A program made the position numbers and the translations under genes. Below the pieces are notes generated by a model, which worked only from the letters and a program-made list of their open reading frames with translations, was not told where the DNA came from and made no database searches. Positions 31,901 through 41,530 of a stretch of 64,000 bases of DNA are shown here, piece by piece. This stretch comes from Picochlorum sp. 'celeri'. Taxonomy: Eukaryota; Chlorophyta; Trebouxiophyceae. The stretch is taken from assembly GCA_010909725.1 (NCBI GenBank), contig JAACMV010000023.1, forward strand, positions 992,001-1,056,000, in the 5' to 3' direction. Positions within the stretch are counted from its first letter, which is position 1; each line of letters opens with the position of its first letter.

Positions 31901-32179
31901 TTGCAAAAGTCAAAGTTCCATCAGAAACATGTAGATCATCGACCCATGTATCCTCCAGGAAACATCATCTTCTTGCGACCATATGGAGATCCAAATGATG
32001 AGACCAAAGATGCTTCATGGGATGCTGTCTGGCTTAGGGCCAAAGATCTCATGGATGAAGGACTTTTACTATCACGATCCATGTGGCGACATCACCTCCT
32101 TGTACATGTTCTTGAAGCCTTGGAAAAATCCCTTGATACTGAAGAAAAACGGTCGATGAACAAGGATGGTACTGTGTGA
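28973..32179 (+). CDS. Diacylglycerol-lipase-like membrane lipase (class 3)
   Basis: 1068 aa, single exon. Four hydrophobic segments (about residues 25-50, 58-85, 97-120 and 340-365) flank a large loop of about 220 residues with cysteines and N-glycosylation sites. The lipase domain begins around 690: IRMTGCNEDDILYASYTSSA, ICISIRGTVGVADLITDLVS, the nucleophile elbow VIITGHSLGAAVACLVAG (Ser about 856) and CIAYNPPGGLMDENLRALSK, a DAGL-type motif. This is the topology and motif order of animal DAGL, which releases 2-arachidonoylglycerol from diacylglycerol. A Gln/Asp-rich insert (about 800-830) sits before the elbow, where DAGL has its regulatory loop. Substrate is inferred. Confidence 0.85.
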   Translation: MPQARFLGRRWRLSTDSMPLLFYPLLTGLSVVMFVLLLSLVATTLSSNYQCSEFAKVGVAMYGMTAIYFCEIVVFVLIIRFGWMYGPLNESKRMPQMSIFIHVWILVVIVKLVFTCWGIFVVYSPTVSRECWSSNPCAMYSDQLPKVCVPGATGNVELTPSCQAIVSNLDDFNACFEKWVKFGGGWMIDNFVGMYSDTDNVLLSYSNFTYPGTVTCSTVDWEKDKRLAAINPYDNTTSIFVTLYVVLRGIDDFIRQEAPNDTTLVDVLPSAYQSVVLGFISNGIYDDKNLTLAELDSKIPWHDCLSDYCRDLLQNDCEQWRTLETLPETYKISGWFAAIMYISLAVCILTGFLFIITFNAFPDYESEESWHGLLSGVAKRLGFLEELRTTATHDGVDALVGIGGLLHSLFGGADLDVTDLLLGLYLVHLRQKWKRKEHALLYVARHGYHGKEKELNIWRSWIVGFIMFPSFSDRYHGWWWTKRKTRGSDKKQSAMSSARSSSLSQIDGELLDQLSTEFEHVWIHNNNYDIRGGEERVENKARGDVDSDANALTLRHSFVRIESLASETSKERIISTQSNNLVKLVKQERAMITPLNLHNVTFEIDDASKSRTDDFVSLYLGKPSGLVDAEILKETIHFLPIARASYGLMKFKWKTCVETTWRYKMQTKMIGCFQRCIPASIKESYHRERNLQHVIRMTGCNEDDILYASYTSSALAVIPYLIFRDTSTKNICISIRGTVGVADLITDLVSNPIDISDMFNSEKELYAHAGVASSTMALIDQFKHRGIWEAFRDQDTATKQQQQEEDEQHHDGNSMIMDRDDGDDDGHSGRFSLARAKDVIREAIHQDGYGVIITGHSLGAAVACLVAGAMRTIHPTLRCIAYNPPGGLMDENLRALSKTYCNSVVCGQDAISRMSLGTLKRVIDDMMFALASCKRPKLSILFDSIIGRYVNTAAASHVFGTFDDIEPDVLDVLKTYLQKSKFHQKHVDHRPMYPPGNIIFLRPYGDPNDETKDASWDAVWLRAKDLMDEGLLLSRSMWRHHLLVHVLEALEKSLDTEEKRSMNKDGTV

Positions 32180-32312
32180 TACTTGATAATGTAATACGCT
32201 GCTTGTCATGTCAGCATGATTGAATTCAAATGTGTACAAGATTATACGACGGCATCTTAAAATGTTTGAATACGTACGACAAAACACAAAACCATTGCTC
32301 AACTAGTCAAAT

Positions 32313-34331
32313 CTAGGAAAAAAGAAACACAATGGACACGATAAAGACGGTCAAAGAGATTGCTCTTCTTGTCACAGCAGAACTCTGTTCTGAAACAGGC
32401 TCTGACGGACTTGTAGTACTACACAGTGTGTCATCTGAATCAATTGCACAATTGACGATGCGATTTGTCTCAACTGTATTCTCATTTACTGGACTAACAA
32501 GTCCAAAATACTGACACAGGATGAGATTGTCTGCCACTGGTATCTGTGAGATCACAGGTGCGGTTGCCAGCATTGTATAATTATCGCCTCCGGTTACAGC
32601 AAACTCATTGGTAATGAGAATTACTTGATCATAACTTTCCAAGGGTTTATATTCTCCTGTAGTTGGGTCCCGCAAGTTTGAATTGACGACTCTGGAATAC
32701 TGAGGGACAGATGGATCTGGGTTGAATGAGAACTCAAGCTCTTTACTTATTTGAGGGAATCTCCCACTTGCGTCTTCTGTTCCAGTCCAACCGGATACAC
32801 CGTTGTTGAGTGCTGCGTAAAGAACAGTTCCATTCAGAAGCTGCACGTAGACGTAGTCGTCAAATGGCAAGACTGAGTCACAATCCTCTGCTGTAATATT
32901 TCCAACATCAATACTGGCACGAATGGCCCCACCAAACGACATTCCAACCCATGGGACACCCTTGTATGTCTCACCCACAGAGGAGGTGTTTCCCAAGTAC
33001 CACGTATAGCTATCAGCAATGATACCTCCAAGGTTGGTCTCCATGTTCCTCACATTTTCTCTCGTTCCATCCAAAAGAACTGACGTGGTCCCCACAATCC
33101 GATTTCTCGCAGCCTTGATAGGTCCAGACAATGCATCAAGTTCCTCTGCAACAGTAACATTTGGTTCCACAGGATTCGTAGAATTCTTACCTCCGAGCAG
33201 ATAGGGACCAGACTGCGGGAGTAAAGATGTAACACCACAACCATTTGCAGATACCGTAACATTCAAATTCCCAAGATATCTTCCCGCCCAGAACGCCTGT
33301 GTGATTGGAATATTCTTCCCATTTGGATTCATGACAAATGTCGGATACGGCCCTTCGATTTTTGCCGTTTCATTCGTGGGCGGATCGACCAGCACCAGAG
33401 GTGGCTCCGTTGCATTTGACAAGAATGTATGCGTGTGACCACCAATAATGATATCCAGGCCACCAGCCTCTTCTAGAGCTGCCAGCTTCATATCCTCCTC
33501 ATATCCAATATGCGTAAGCCCAATCACGATATCAGCTCCGGCATCCTTTGCTTCTTGCACACAGTCGGCAATCACATCTGCCGGCTGCAAAAATGTAATT
33601 GTAGGTGAGGGACTGGAGGTGATGTTTGTGTAAAAGTCCACCAGGCCTACAATGCCAACCTTCAGCCCGGATCGAGGAAGTTCAACAATTGTATAGTTTT
33701 CTGTCAATCCATCTAGCAGCGGCTCATTCGAAAAGTCCACGTTACAAGCCAGTACTGGCATGGACAAATTCCCTATAAAAGATGCCAACACCTGTGAAGT
33801 GTAATCAAACTCGTGATTCCCAAGCGTAAATGCAGCCAGGTTCAACTGATTCAAAAACTGTGGAGCAATCTGTATATTTTCTTTCGTGTAGATGTTATCC
33901 CAAATCGTCCCGGTAAACTGATCTCCAGCATGCAGCACCAGTGAATCTTGACCAGCATTGTTTGCCTCACTCAACAAGGTATCCACCGCTGTCTGGATCC
34001 TTGCCATGCCACCGAAACATACATCCTCCGAACCCTCTGGACAATCACCAATAGATAACGTTGCAGGGGTGTAATGTGCGTGCAAATCATTCATATGTAT
34101 AATGTCCAGGGACACATTGTCACCGCAGTCTGCCGCTCCGTCGTCAGCGAGGACCTTTCTCGCCGAGACGGACAATATCTCCCTCCCACGTTGTCCAATA
34201 ATGTCTTCCTGTCCGAATTTTGGATACGTTTCATGGTTCAAATGAATCAGATCACGAGAATAGGCCAATCCTGATGAACATAACGTCACGAGACACAGGT
34301 ACCAGAAGCGACGTGACCTTTCGACACACAT
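32313..34331 (-). CDS. 5'-nucleotidase (UshA/CD73 family), secreted, probable GPI anchor
   Basis: 672 aa, single exon. Signal peptide at 1-25 (FWYLCLVTLCSSGLAYS). Metallophosphatase motifs follow: DIIHMNDLHAHYTP, GNHEFDY and GGHTHTFL. The C-terminal nucleotide-binding domain has GGIIADSYTWYLG and FAVTGGDNYTM. The protein ends in a hydrophobic segment without a charged tail (TVFIVSIVFLFS), fitting a GPI-attachment signal, and has many N-glycosylation sites. The likely role is hydrolysis of extracellular nucleotides for phosphate or purine salvage. A TATA-like TATTTAAAAA lies about 35-45 bp upstream of the ATG. Confidence 0.9.
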   Translation of the reverse strand: MCVERSRRFWYLCLVTLCSSGLAYSRDLIHLNHETYPKFGQEDIIGQRGREILSVSARKVLADDGAADCGDNVSLDIIHMNDLHAHYTPATLSIGDCPEGSEDVCFGGMARIQTAVDTLLSEANNAGQDSLVLHAGDQFTGTIWDNIYTKENIQIAPQFLNQLNLAAFTLGNHEFDYTSQVLASFIGNLSMPVLACNVDFSNEPLLDGLTENYTIVELPRSGLKVGIVGLVDFYTNITSSPSPTITFLQPADVIADCVQEAKDAGADIVIGLTHIGYEEDMKLAALEEAGGLDIIIGGHTHTFLSNATEPPLVLVDPPTNETAKIEGPYPTFVMNPNGKNIPITQAFWAGRYLGNLNVTVSANGCGVTSLLPQSGPYLLGGKNSTNPVEPNVTVAEELDALSGPIKAARNRIVGTTSVLLDGTRENVRNMETNLGGIIADSYTWYLGNTSSVGETYKGVPWVGMSFGGAIRASIDVGNITAEDCDSVLPFDDYVYVQLLNGTVLYAALNNGVSGWTGTEDASGRFPQISKELEFSFNPDPSVPQYSRVVNSNLRDPTTGEYKPLESYDQVILITNEFAVTGGDNYTMLATAPVISQIPVADNLILCQYFGLVSPVNENTVETNRIVNCAIDSDDTLCSTTSPSEPVSEQSSAVTRRAISLTVFIVSIVFLFS

Positions 34332-34420
34332 CTTGCGACAGACCCTATGCGATCACACCTTCACGCCCTTTTTAAATACCCAAAAAGAAATATATGGCTA
34401 TTTTTGGTGTTCTAAAATAG

Positions 34421-34530
34421 GATCAGACGCGCGCCTGATCTACGATCAGGGATCTTCCATATCGATGACATCATAGATATGCACATCTCATCTCATCTCG
34501 TGCCTGATATCGGGGCCTGATCGATCAGGC
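34421..34530. promoter_or_regulatory. Cluster of CCTGATC/GATCAGG half-sites with a 16-bp palindrome
   Basis: Within the divergent promoter of the 5'-nucleotidase and the WWOX-like gene, six half-sites occur: GATCAG (34421), CCTGATC (34434), GATCAGG (34444), CCTGAT (34503) and two that form the perfect palindrome GCCTGATCGATCAGGC (34515-34530). The palindrome ends 27 bp before the WWOX-like start codon. Confidence 0.55.
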
Positions 34531-34557
34531 AGTTTGTTGGGTCGCTCATATGGTCAC

Positions 34558-35855
34558 ATGGAGGTATTCGAGCGGTTTCCACCAATCCCTTTCATGCCTC
34601 AAAAAACGCGTCGAAGGTGGATGAATGATTCAAAGCAAGTTCTTAAGAACTGGTACTTGATCCATCTGTTGGTTTTGGAGCATGTTTTCCCAATGTTGGG
34701 AAATGCTCTAGAAGATTGTGCCAAAGACTATAGACTCACATTGAAGTATGTATAATACATCACAGCCAGACATCACACATACTGGTTGATACTCCTACTG
34801 CAGCTAGCTGCTGCAATGTGAGACACATGATGCATGGCGCCACCACCCACACCCACCATCGTGAGCACTGATGACTCGTATGCACTTTAAAAATCCTCAG
34901 CAACTCTTTCATTATTATTATTAGGTATCCTAAAAATATGACTACTCATAAAAGCTTTGGGTTCCGGACGACCGCCCTCGAGGCCGTGGAAGGGTTTGAT
35001 CTTTCTGGGAAAACAGCTTTGATCACTGGAGGAAACTCTGGCATTGGTGTGGAAACTGTCCGAGCACTAGCGTCTGCTGGATGTAATGTCATTCTCTGTA
35101 GCCGCAAGGTTGAGGCTGGGCAGGAGGTGGCGGATTCGATCGCACCGTCTGTCAAGGGAAATATCACCGTGGAGCAATTGGATCTCTCTGATCTGGACAA
35201 TGTCAAGGCCTGTGCATCACGTGTCCTTGAATCACACCCTAAGATTCATCTTTTGGTTTTGAATGCTGGTGTCATGGCATGTCCTCTGTCCAGGACTGCC
35301 CAAGGGTTTGAACAGACCATGGGAGTATGCCATTTTGGCCACTTTTACCTAACACAGCGCCTCTTGCCTGCTGTCAAGGCTGCTGGAACACCAGGAGATG
35401 AGAGTAGAATTGTAGTGGTATCTTCATTGGCGCATTCATTTGGTTCCATTGTCCTCGACGACCTGAATTGGGATACACGAAGGTATTGGTCTTGGGCAGC
35501 ATATGGCCAGGCCAAGTTGGCAAATGTTTTGTTTGCAAGAGAATTAGCTGTGCGATTGAAGGATGACAACGTTCTTGCCTACTCGCTGCATCCTGGGTCT
35601 ATCGTCACCAATCTGCAGCGATACTCATGGTATGTACTTCCAATTCAATATGCTCTCTTCTTCATGAGAAAGACTATTCCTCAAGGGGCTAGTACAACAA
35701 TTGTTGCATGCACTGCCAAAGGAATCGAGTCTGGAGAGTATCTAAGTGATTGCCGTGTTACAAAAACTTCCAAACAAGGTCAGGATATGGACATGGCGCA
35801 TGCATTGTGGGACAAGACGTGTGAGATTCTCAAAGACAAGGGATTTGCTGAATAA
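34558..35855 (+). CDS. Short-chain dehydrogenase/reductase, WWOX/retinol-dehydrogenase-like
   Basis: 372 aa. Exons are 34558-34745 and 34925-35855; the 179 bp intron (GTATGT...TTAG) splits a Lys codon (AA|G) and keeps one frame from exon 1 into RTTALEAVEGFDLSGKTALI. The Rossmann motif TGGNSGIG, NAG in LVLNAGVMACP and the active-site YGQAK are all present, with the order of the WWOX/RDH group (HFGHFYLTQRLLP, YSLHPGSIVTNLQRYSW). The N-terminal 62 residues (MEVFERFPPIPFMPQKTRRRW) have no WW domain and a possible helix; without exon 1 the enzyme would start at 34938. Substrate unknown; plant relatives include TIC32-type proteins. Confidence 0.85.
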
Positions 35856-35947
35856 TAATAATACTACCGCATGGGCGTGCACAGAGTAGCCCTCTTAGAT
35901 ATCATGCTTTTGTTCATTATTATTTGTAATGATGATGTAATGACAAT

Positions 35948-37063
35948 ATGGAAAAGGATATGAAGGAGACAAGGCTCGAGTCAAGCGCAGGGCACGTGTC
36001 ATCTGAGTTTGAACTGGCGGAGAGAGTTCACCCTGTGACAATTGAATATACCGATTTGGTCAATCCTGAATACTCGTTAGAAATTATAAATCGTATTGAA
36101 GAGGGTTTAGGGAAAGATGGGCTCGGGATTATAGGTATACGAAACGTTCCTGGCTTTGTCGAGAAGCGGCAGCGGTTGTTACCGTTGGCAGCCAGGCTCT
36201 GTTTGATGCCCGAGCATGTGCAGACATCATGGGAGGATCCAGAGAGTTCATTCAATGTTGGATGGAGCTTTGGAAAGGAAAGCTTGAAGAATGGGTTGAA
36301 GGATTCGCGCAAGGGGTCATATTATGCAAACCCAATGTGTGACTCGGTGACAGAGGATGCAGCCCTGCTCAAGGAATATCCATCCTATACGAGACCGAAT
36401 ATATGGCCGAGTGAGCATGTTCCAGATTTGGAGGAATCATTCAAGGAATTAGGCGCATTAATATACCGGATTGGTATGCGTATACTGGAAGTATGTGGAG
36501 GAGATGAGTGTGCATCAGATGCGCAGTGTGCCAAGGGCCGTCTGTTATGCTACCTTCCACAGGAATGGCATGACCAGAAAGCACATATAGATGGAACACA
36601 AGAAGACGCGGGGATGTGGTGTGCATGGCACAAGGACCATGGGAGCCTGACTGGCCTTTGCCCAGCCTACTTTTTGTCCTCTCCGGATACACAGGAAGAG
36701 ATTGAATGCCCCGATCCATCCTCGGGGCTGTACGTACGGACCAGGAAAGGAGCTTTGGTTAAAATAGTCATGAATGAGGATGTTCTTGGGTTTCAGGTGG
36801 GCGAAGCATTGGAGGCATTGACTGGTGGACGAGTAGCAGCGACACCGCACTGTGTCCGTGCAGCAAAGAGCCCCGAGACGACGCGATGCACATTTGCCTT
36901 GTTCATGCAACCACATTGGAATACACCCTTGTCCTCTTTGACGAGAGAAGACTCGACCGAGTCTCATGACAAAGAGCAACACCCTGAGATTGATCACTGG
37001 ACTCCCGGCATGACATTTGGTGATTTTTCCAAAGCAAAGTTTGCAGCATATTATCATGAATAA
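35948..37063 (+). CDS. 2-oxoglutarate/Fe(II)-dependent oxygenase
   Basis: 371 aa, single exon. Resembles the isopenicillin-N-synthase-like plant superfamily. WCAWHKDHGSLTGLCPAYFL provides the His-x-Asp iron ligands, TPHCVRA the distal His, and TTRCTFALFMQPHW the region of the 2-oxoglutarate-binding Arg. The N-terminal half has GIIGIRNVPGFVEKRQRLLP and FNVGWSFGKESL, as in uncharacterised plant and algal oxygenases. Substrate unknown. The stop lies 31 bp from the convergent MAP kinase stop. Confidence 0.82.
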   Translation: MEKDMKETRLESSAGHVSSEFELAERVHPVTIEYTDLVNPEYSLEIINRIEEGLGKDGLGIIGIRNVPGFVEKRQRLLPLAARLCLMPEHVQTSWEDPESSFNVGWSFGKESLKNGLKDSRKGSYYANPMCDSVTEDAALLKEYPSYTRPNIWPSEHVPDLEESFKELGALIYRIGMRILEVCGGDECASDAQCAKGRLLCYLPQEWHDQKAHIDGTQEDAGMWCAWHKDHGSLTGLCPAYFLSSPDTQEEIECPDPSSGLYVRTRKGALVKIVMNEDVLGFQVGEALEALTGGRVAATPHCVRAAKSPETTRCTFALFMQPHWNTPLSSLTREDSTESHDKEQHPEIDHWTPGMTFGDFSKAKFAAYYHE

Positions 37064-37094
37064 TAATAATTAGTATCAACACTATATACATCAA

Positions 37095-38282
37095 TCAACT
37101 ATAATGGCACATTTCCTCCCACACTTTCTGCCGCACATCGGCCTCTTGCATCTTGTCTTCTTCAAAATCAAACTTGAAAGGCCCTCCCCCATGCGTCTGT
37201 GGATACTCTGGCTCTGTTGCAGGATCATGCAAGGCCTTGAGCCAAGGATGCTCCAGCGCCTCGGCAACTGTAATCCTCTTCCTAGGATCAAACTGAAGCA
37301 TTCGATTCACCAAATCAATCGCATCCTCGGACGCACCTCGGAACATGCGTCTAAAATCTGGTTTGGGAGACTTGGGCAGTGCCTCAATATACGCCCGTGC
37401 CTTTGGTGCCGTGATGAAATCCAACTCATCATCCACGGGACTTCCAAGCGTCTTGATAATAAGCTTCAGCTGATCCAGATAGTCCCTTCCGGGAAAGATT
37501 GGCTTACGCAGCAACATTTCTGCAATCATGCATCCCACACTCCACACATCAATCTTGGCATCATACGTATCACACGACAAGAGCAGCTCTGGAGCTCGAT
37601 ACCACCTCGTCACCACATATTCTGTCATGAAATTATTCGACTCTGTCTCTGTACGTGCCAAGCCAAAATCGGCAATCTTCAAATCGCACGACGCATTCAA
37701 CAGGACATTTGATGGCTTCAAGTCTCTATGCAGCACAGATGCCGAATGCACATACTTGAGCCCTCTCAAAATCTGATACGTGAAGAATTGGAAATGTTCT
37801 TCTGTCAACGGCTGACTCGACCGGATAATCTGATGCAAATCAGTATCCATCAACTCGTACACAATATACACGTCATTCTGGTACTGAGACACACCCTTGC
37901 CCAGCACCACTGGCGTCTTCTCCACCCGCTCCACACCAATAATATTCTCATGCTTCAGACACCTCAACAGAACCAACTCCCTGAGCGTGCGCTTCGCATC
38001 AATAATATTCTCAAACGCATTGGTAATCTTCTTGATAGCCACCTTCTTCTGACTCACCGTGTCTTGTGCAGAGCACACCACCCCATACGCCCCCTTCCCG
38101 ATAGCCTTGATGGGCTGATATCGCTTATCAATCACAAACTCTGTCCTCCACACCTGGTAACACTTTTTCCCAGCCGTGAATTCCTGTAATTCCTTCTGTG
38201 CTGAAGAATATCCATACAACCCTCCACGTGACACTTTTGGAAGAGGCACTTCGACAGGAATATTCGCATTCGACGTCGTCAT
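37095..38282 (-). CDS. MPK: MAP kinase with TEY activation loop
   Basis: 395 aa, single exon. Ser/Thr kinase of the final MAPK tier. Gly loop IGKGAYGVV (61-69), ATP Lys in VAIKK (81-85), HRDLKPSN (185-192), DFG (205-207), activation motif TEY (220-222) in [20 protein letters not shown], and the MAPK insert after [13 protein letters not shown] common-docking-type acidic end ([11 protein letters not shown]) is present. TEY and overall length point to plant MAPK groups A-C rather than the TDY group. It shares a 441 bp divergent promoter with PPL1. Confidence 0.95.
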   Translation of the reverse strand: MTTSNANIPVEVPLPKVSRGGLYGYSSAQKELQEFTAGKKCYQVWRTEFVIDKRYQPIKAIGKGAYGVVCSAQDTVSQKKVAIKKITNAFENIIDAKRTLRELVLLRCLKHENIIGVERVEKTPVVLGKGVSQYQNDVYIVYELMDTDLHQIIRSSQPLTEEHFQFFTYQILRGLKYVHSASVLHRDLKPSNVLLNASCDLKIADFGLARTETESNNFMTEYVVTRWYRAPELLLSCDTYDAKIDVWSVGCMIAEMLLRKPIFPGRDYLDQLKLIIKTLGSPVDDELDFITAPKARAYIEALPKSPKPDFRRMFRGASEDAIDLVNRMLQFDPRKRITVAEALEHPWLKALHDPATEPEYPQTHGGGPFKFDFEEDKMQEADVRQKVWEEMCHYS

Positions 38283-38723
38283 ATTGATTTTAATACACTA
38301 TAATATCCACCAATATACAGAGATGGGTCTGATGGGTATAAAGACTGCGAGTGATTCGGCGGATCGAACGACCAACCAACCAACCAATCCTTGTTCGGTC
38401 TTGTAGTACTCCACTGACGTACGATACTACCACGTTCCGGTGTGGATCTGAATATATGAATGCAATAAAACAACTTCCGCTGCCTTGAGAAGGAATACAA
38501 GTAATTACAAAGAAATGGTGATGGGCACGGTTGAGCTACTGCTGCGTCATCCACCTCCTCTGAGAGGGCGCCTTGCTTGGGACGACGAATGTCCATAAAA
38601 TGTACATTTAGAAAAGACCCATCCGACCACAATCACCCACATCACCACACAGTGTCGTTGATTTTTTATTTTTCTTTACAGACCGATACAGGAATACTAC
38701 CATTTCGTATCAATCAAAGAATA
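38283..38723. promoter_or_regulatory. Divergent promoter of MAPK and PPL1
   Basis: 441 bp without a supported gene; short frames on both strands lack family likeness. It includes a four-fold ACCA tract (ACCAACCAACCAACCA, near 38370-38386) and TGACGTACG near 38414. Confidence 0.35.
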
Positions 38724-39449
38724 ATGGCATCAATCGCATCTATCCAGCGTGTTCAGGTGGCACATTCTTCTTCTCCCAATGTCAGAAGCAACAGCAGCAG
38801 AAGAAGCGTGAGGGTGATGGCTGCTCAGATCTCTCGTCAGAATAATGATGCAGCAGAAAATGTGCATGAGAAGATCCATCCATCAAGGAGGCAGATTGTC
38901 ATGTTGCCATCGTCTTCCTTGATCTATGCTGGAGCTTTGACATTGCTGTCTGGGGAGCAGGCTGCTCAGGCAAAGGGGGGTTTCGAAGTTGTCAGGGATC
39001 AGCAAGATGCGTATCAGTTTTTGTATCCATTTGGATGGCAAGAAGTGGGTGTGCAAGGGCAGGATGTTGTCTACAAGGATGTGATTGAGCCTTTGGAGAG
39101 TGTGAGTGTGAACTACATTCCCACTGACAAAAAGAGCGTGGCTGATTATGGGGATGCCAAGGAGGTGAGTTATACACTGGTGAAGAAGGTGTTGACGAAT
39201 GTGAATCAGGATGTCAAGTTGTTGAATGCGGAGGAGAGGAAGGATAGTACTGGTAGAGTGTACTATGATTTTGAATATACAGCAACGACGCCACGGTATA
39301 CTCGCCATGCACTTGCGAGTGTGACTGTTGGGAATGGAAAGTTTTATACGTTGGAGACTGGGGCGAATGAGAGGCGTTGGGGTAAGATGGCTGACAAGAT
39401 TGCCAGGGTGCAGAAGAGTTTTGAAGTGTCTGATAGGACTGATTATTAA
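38724..39449 (+). CDS. PPL1: PsbP-like protein 1 (thylakoid lumen)
   Basis: 241 aa, single exon. The N-terminus is a bipartite targeting signal: a Ser/Arg-rich transit peptide (SSPNVRSNSSRRSVRV), then a second basic and hydrophobic segment ending AAQA before the mature protein (Tat- or Sec-type lumen signal with RRQIVMLPSSSLIY upstream). The mature part, QFLYPFGWQEVGVQGQDVVY, KDVIEPLESVSVNYIPT and YTLETGANERRWGKM, matches plant PPL1 closely, rather than PsbP of the oxygen-evolving complex. PPL1 assists repair of photodamaged photosystem II. The frame is open to 38577, but the ATG at 38724 begins the transit peptide. TGTAA lies soon after the stop. Confidence 0.93.
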   Translation: MASIASIQRVQVAHSSSPNVRSNSSRRSVRVMAAQISRQNNDAAENVHEKIHPSRRQIVMLPSSSLIYAGALTLLSGEQAAQAKGGFEVVRDQQDAYQFLYPFGWQEVGVQGQDVVYKDVIEPLESVSVNYIPTDKKSVADYGDAKEVSYTLVKKVLTNVNQDVKLLNAEERKDSTGRVYYDFEYTATTPRYTRHALASVTVGNGKFYTLETGANERRWGKMADKIARVQKSFEVSDRTDY

Positions 39450-39529
39450 TGATGATATGTGTTTTCTCTCCTCGTTGTTTGTAACACAAAATAGTAAAAA
39501 AGCAACTGTATTTTTTTTTCATACTTGTA

Positions 39530-41401
39530 TCATGGTTCAAGCAGAATGTCCTGATAGGCAATGAGAAAGTTGCCAACTATTCTCCTATCTGGGACCTTTG
39601 CTGCCATACCATAGAGCGGTGCCATGCCTTGATCCTCGTCCTGATTGCCTTCTGATTCCCGACGAGCTGCTTCTGTGACCGCATCTGACAAGTCATCAAT
39701 CAGATCTTGTGTTAAAGATTCTGAATGTGCTGGTGTGAAACACATATGAAGAGCTGGAGGAGACTGCAGTGCTGAGAGTTTCCACCCCTTGGATGCCATG
39801 ATATCATTCACTACATATATGTTCAAGACTGGCTTGTTTGTGTTTGGATCATTCACCGCCGTAAATGCGATGACTGACATGATGGGGTTTCCTATGACTT
39901 TCAGCTGATTCTTCATGTTGTTGTTTATGGCATCAATGAGCATGGATGAGCATGCCATCATTCGCTTTGTGTTCTCAATGTACCCGTCCATGCCGTGATA
40001 TAATAAAGCTGCCCACGCTGTTGCAATCAGAGCACCTGATCTACTACCTGCAAACCCTGGGGATATATACAAACCACCTGACCAATCTGTAACCGTCGTG
40101 TATTGATATCGTCTGATATCAGGAGAACGATATAGTACGACAGATGTTCCTTTGTGAGAGCATGCAAACTTGTGGGTATCTAATGACATTGATGTCACCG
40201 CATCTACTGAAAAATCAAATGGAGGGATATCATAATGCTCCATTTTTCTCAGAAATGGCAGCACAAATCCACCCAAACATGCATCCACATGAAGCATGAT
40301 GTTGTATCGCTTGCATACTCGTGCAATCGAAGGGACATCGTCCATAACACCATGTGGATACCCTGGTGCACTTGCAACCACCATGATTGTATTTCTATTG
40401 ACATGCTTCTCCACAGAACGCCCTCGAAGGCAATAGTCGCCATCCAATTGTGCTTTTACAAGGCGAATTTTGAAATACTCGGACGCCTTGATGAATGCAG
40501 CGTGTGCTGAAGGGGCCACAATCATTTCTGGATGTTGAATACCTCGTGTTGCTGCCATGTAATCACGGGATGCTTTCACTGCTGTCAGGATAGATTCGGT
40601 ACCACCACTTGTCATAGACCCACATACATTTTGGGAATCCGTTCCTCCTCCTCCCACCAAGCCTGCCGTCATCATCACAACTTCTGCTTCCATTTCCCGT
40701 ACGCTGGGAAACATGTCAGCATGCATGGGATTTGCCAATGAATACTCTGAATAGACAGAGTTCAACAGATCCATCAGAGCTTTATCGCCCATATAGATTG
40801 CTCCAGATGCCTGACTTCCTCGAGTCGAGTATGCAACATCGCCTAAAATCTTCCTCCGCTCCTCCAAGCATTTGACCAGAGTCCTTTTACCTTGTGAAGC
40901 TTCTGGCAACGTGAGGAATGTCTTCACCTTTTTCTCACCCCTGCCCTTCATAATATCTTTTCTAAGATTCGAAACAACTTTTGCCTGCTCTTTCTGTACG
41001 ATTGGTCGAATTCCTGGCAGATCAGTGACAATCATGGCAACGGTTTGCTTCCAACCCTTGTCTTGAAGCCTTCGAGCAGTCCTATGAATGGCTTGAATCA
41101 ACCATGTGATCATTACAAAGCAGCTGATGGCAGCTATAATGAGCAAAGATGGGCTGAACTGAAATAGAAACTGGTCAAGGTCTGTCCTCTGCTTTCCAAG
41201 GGAGCTCAACCACGCTTCCCAAGGAGAAGCATGGCGTATTCGTGCCATATTGGTTGGAAATAGATTCCACATACTATTTTTGATTTTTAGAATGCGCTGG
41301 CGATGTGATTCCGTCGTTGCCATAATGTCGCAAGGTGGTTCTGTGTCTTCCGGAAGATCAAAAGCTGCAAGGCCACCATGGCCTTGGGCCACCCACAACA
41401 T
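39530..41401 (-). CDS. SPL: Sphingosine-1-phosphate lyase
   Basis: 623 aa from the ATG at 41401, or 597 aa from 41323 (MATTESHRQ). PLP enzyme of the ER that cleaves phosphorylated sphingoid bases to a fatty aldehyde and phosphoethanolamine. One membrane helix near the N-terminus (LLIIAAISCFVMITWLI) is followed by the catalytic domain: AIYMGDKALMDLLNSVYSEY, GSMTSGGTESILTAVKASRD, HVDACLGGFVLPF and SLDTHKFACSHKGTSVV, whose Lys binds PLP. Full length and all core motifs are present. A TATA-like AGTATAAAATA lies about 60 bp upstream of 41401. Confidence 0.93.
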   Translation of the reverse strand: MLWVAQGHGGLAAFDLPEDTEPPCDIMATTESHRQRILKIKNSMWNLFPTNMARIRHASPWEAWLSSLGKQRTDLDQFLFQFSPSLLIIAAISCFVMITWLIQAIHRTARRLQDKGWKQTVAMIVTDLPGIRPIVQKEQAKVVSNLRKDIMKGRGEKKVKTFLTLPEASQGKRTLVKCLEERRKILGDVAYSTRGSQASGAIYMGDKALMDLLNSVYSEYSLANPMHADMFPSVREMEAEVVMMTAGLVGGGGTDSQNVCGSMTSGGTESILTAVKASRDYMAATRGIQHPEMIVAPSAHAAFIKASEYFKIRLVKAQLDGDYCLRGRSVEKHVNRNTIMVVASAPGYPHGVMDDVPSIARVCKRYNIMLHVDACLGGFVLPFLRKMEHYDIPPFDFSVDAVTSMSLDTHKFACSHKGTSVVLYRSPDIRRYQYTTVTDWSGGLYISPGFAGSRSGALIATAWAALLYHGMDGYIENTKRMMACSSMLIDAINNNMKNQLKVIGNPIMSVIAFTAVNDPNTNKPVLNIYVVNDIMASKGWKLSALQSPPALHMCFTPAHSESLTQDLIDDLSDAVTEAARRESEGNQDEDQGMAPLYGMAAKVPDRRIVGNFLIAYQDILLEP

Positions 41402-41530
41402 TGATATTGATCTGAATTCAAAAACAAGACTGTGTTGCACAATTGTGTCATATTTTATACTGCCTAGTGTATCTGTAGACCATTAAGAAGAATTAAATTA
41501 ATCAGAAGAGCGCTTGTACTCACATGCAGC

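Noticed and set aside
38577..38723. N-terminal extension of PPL1
   Set aside because: The extension precedes a good plastid transit peptide at 38724 and contains no targeting features; likely 5' UTR.
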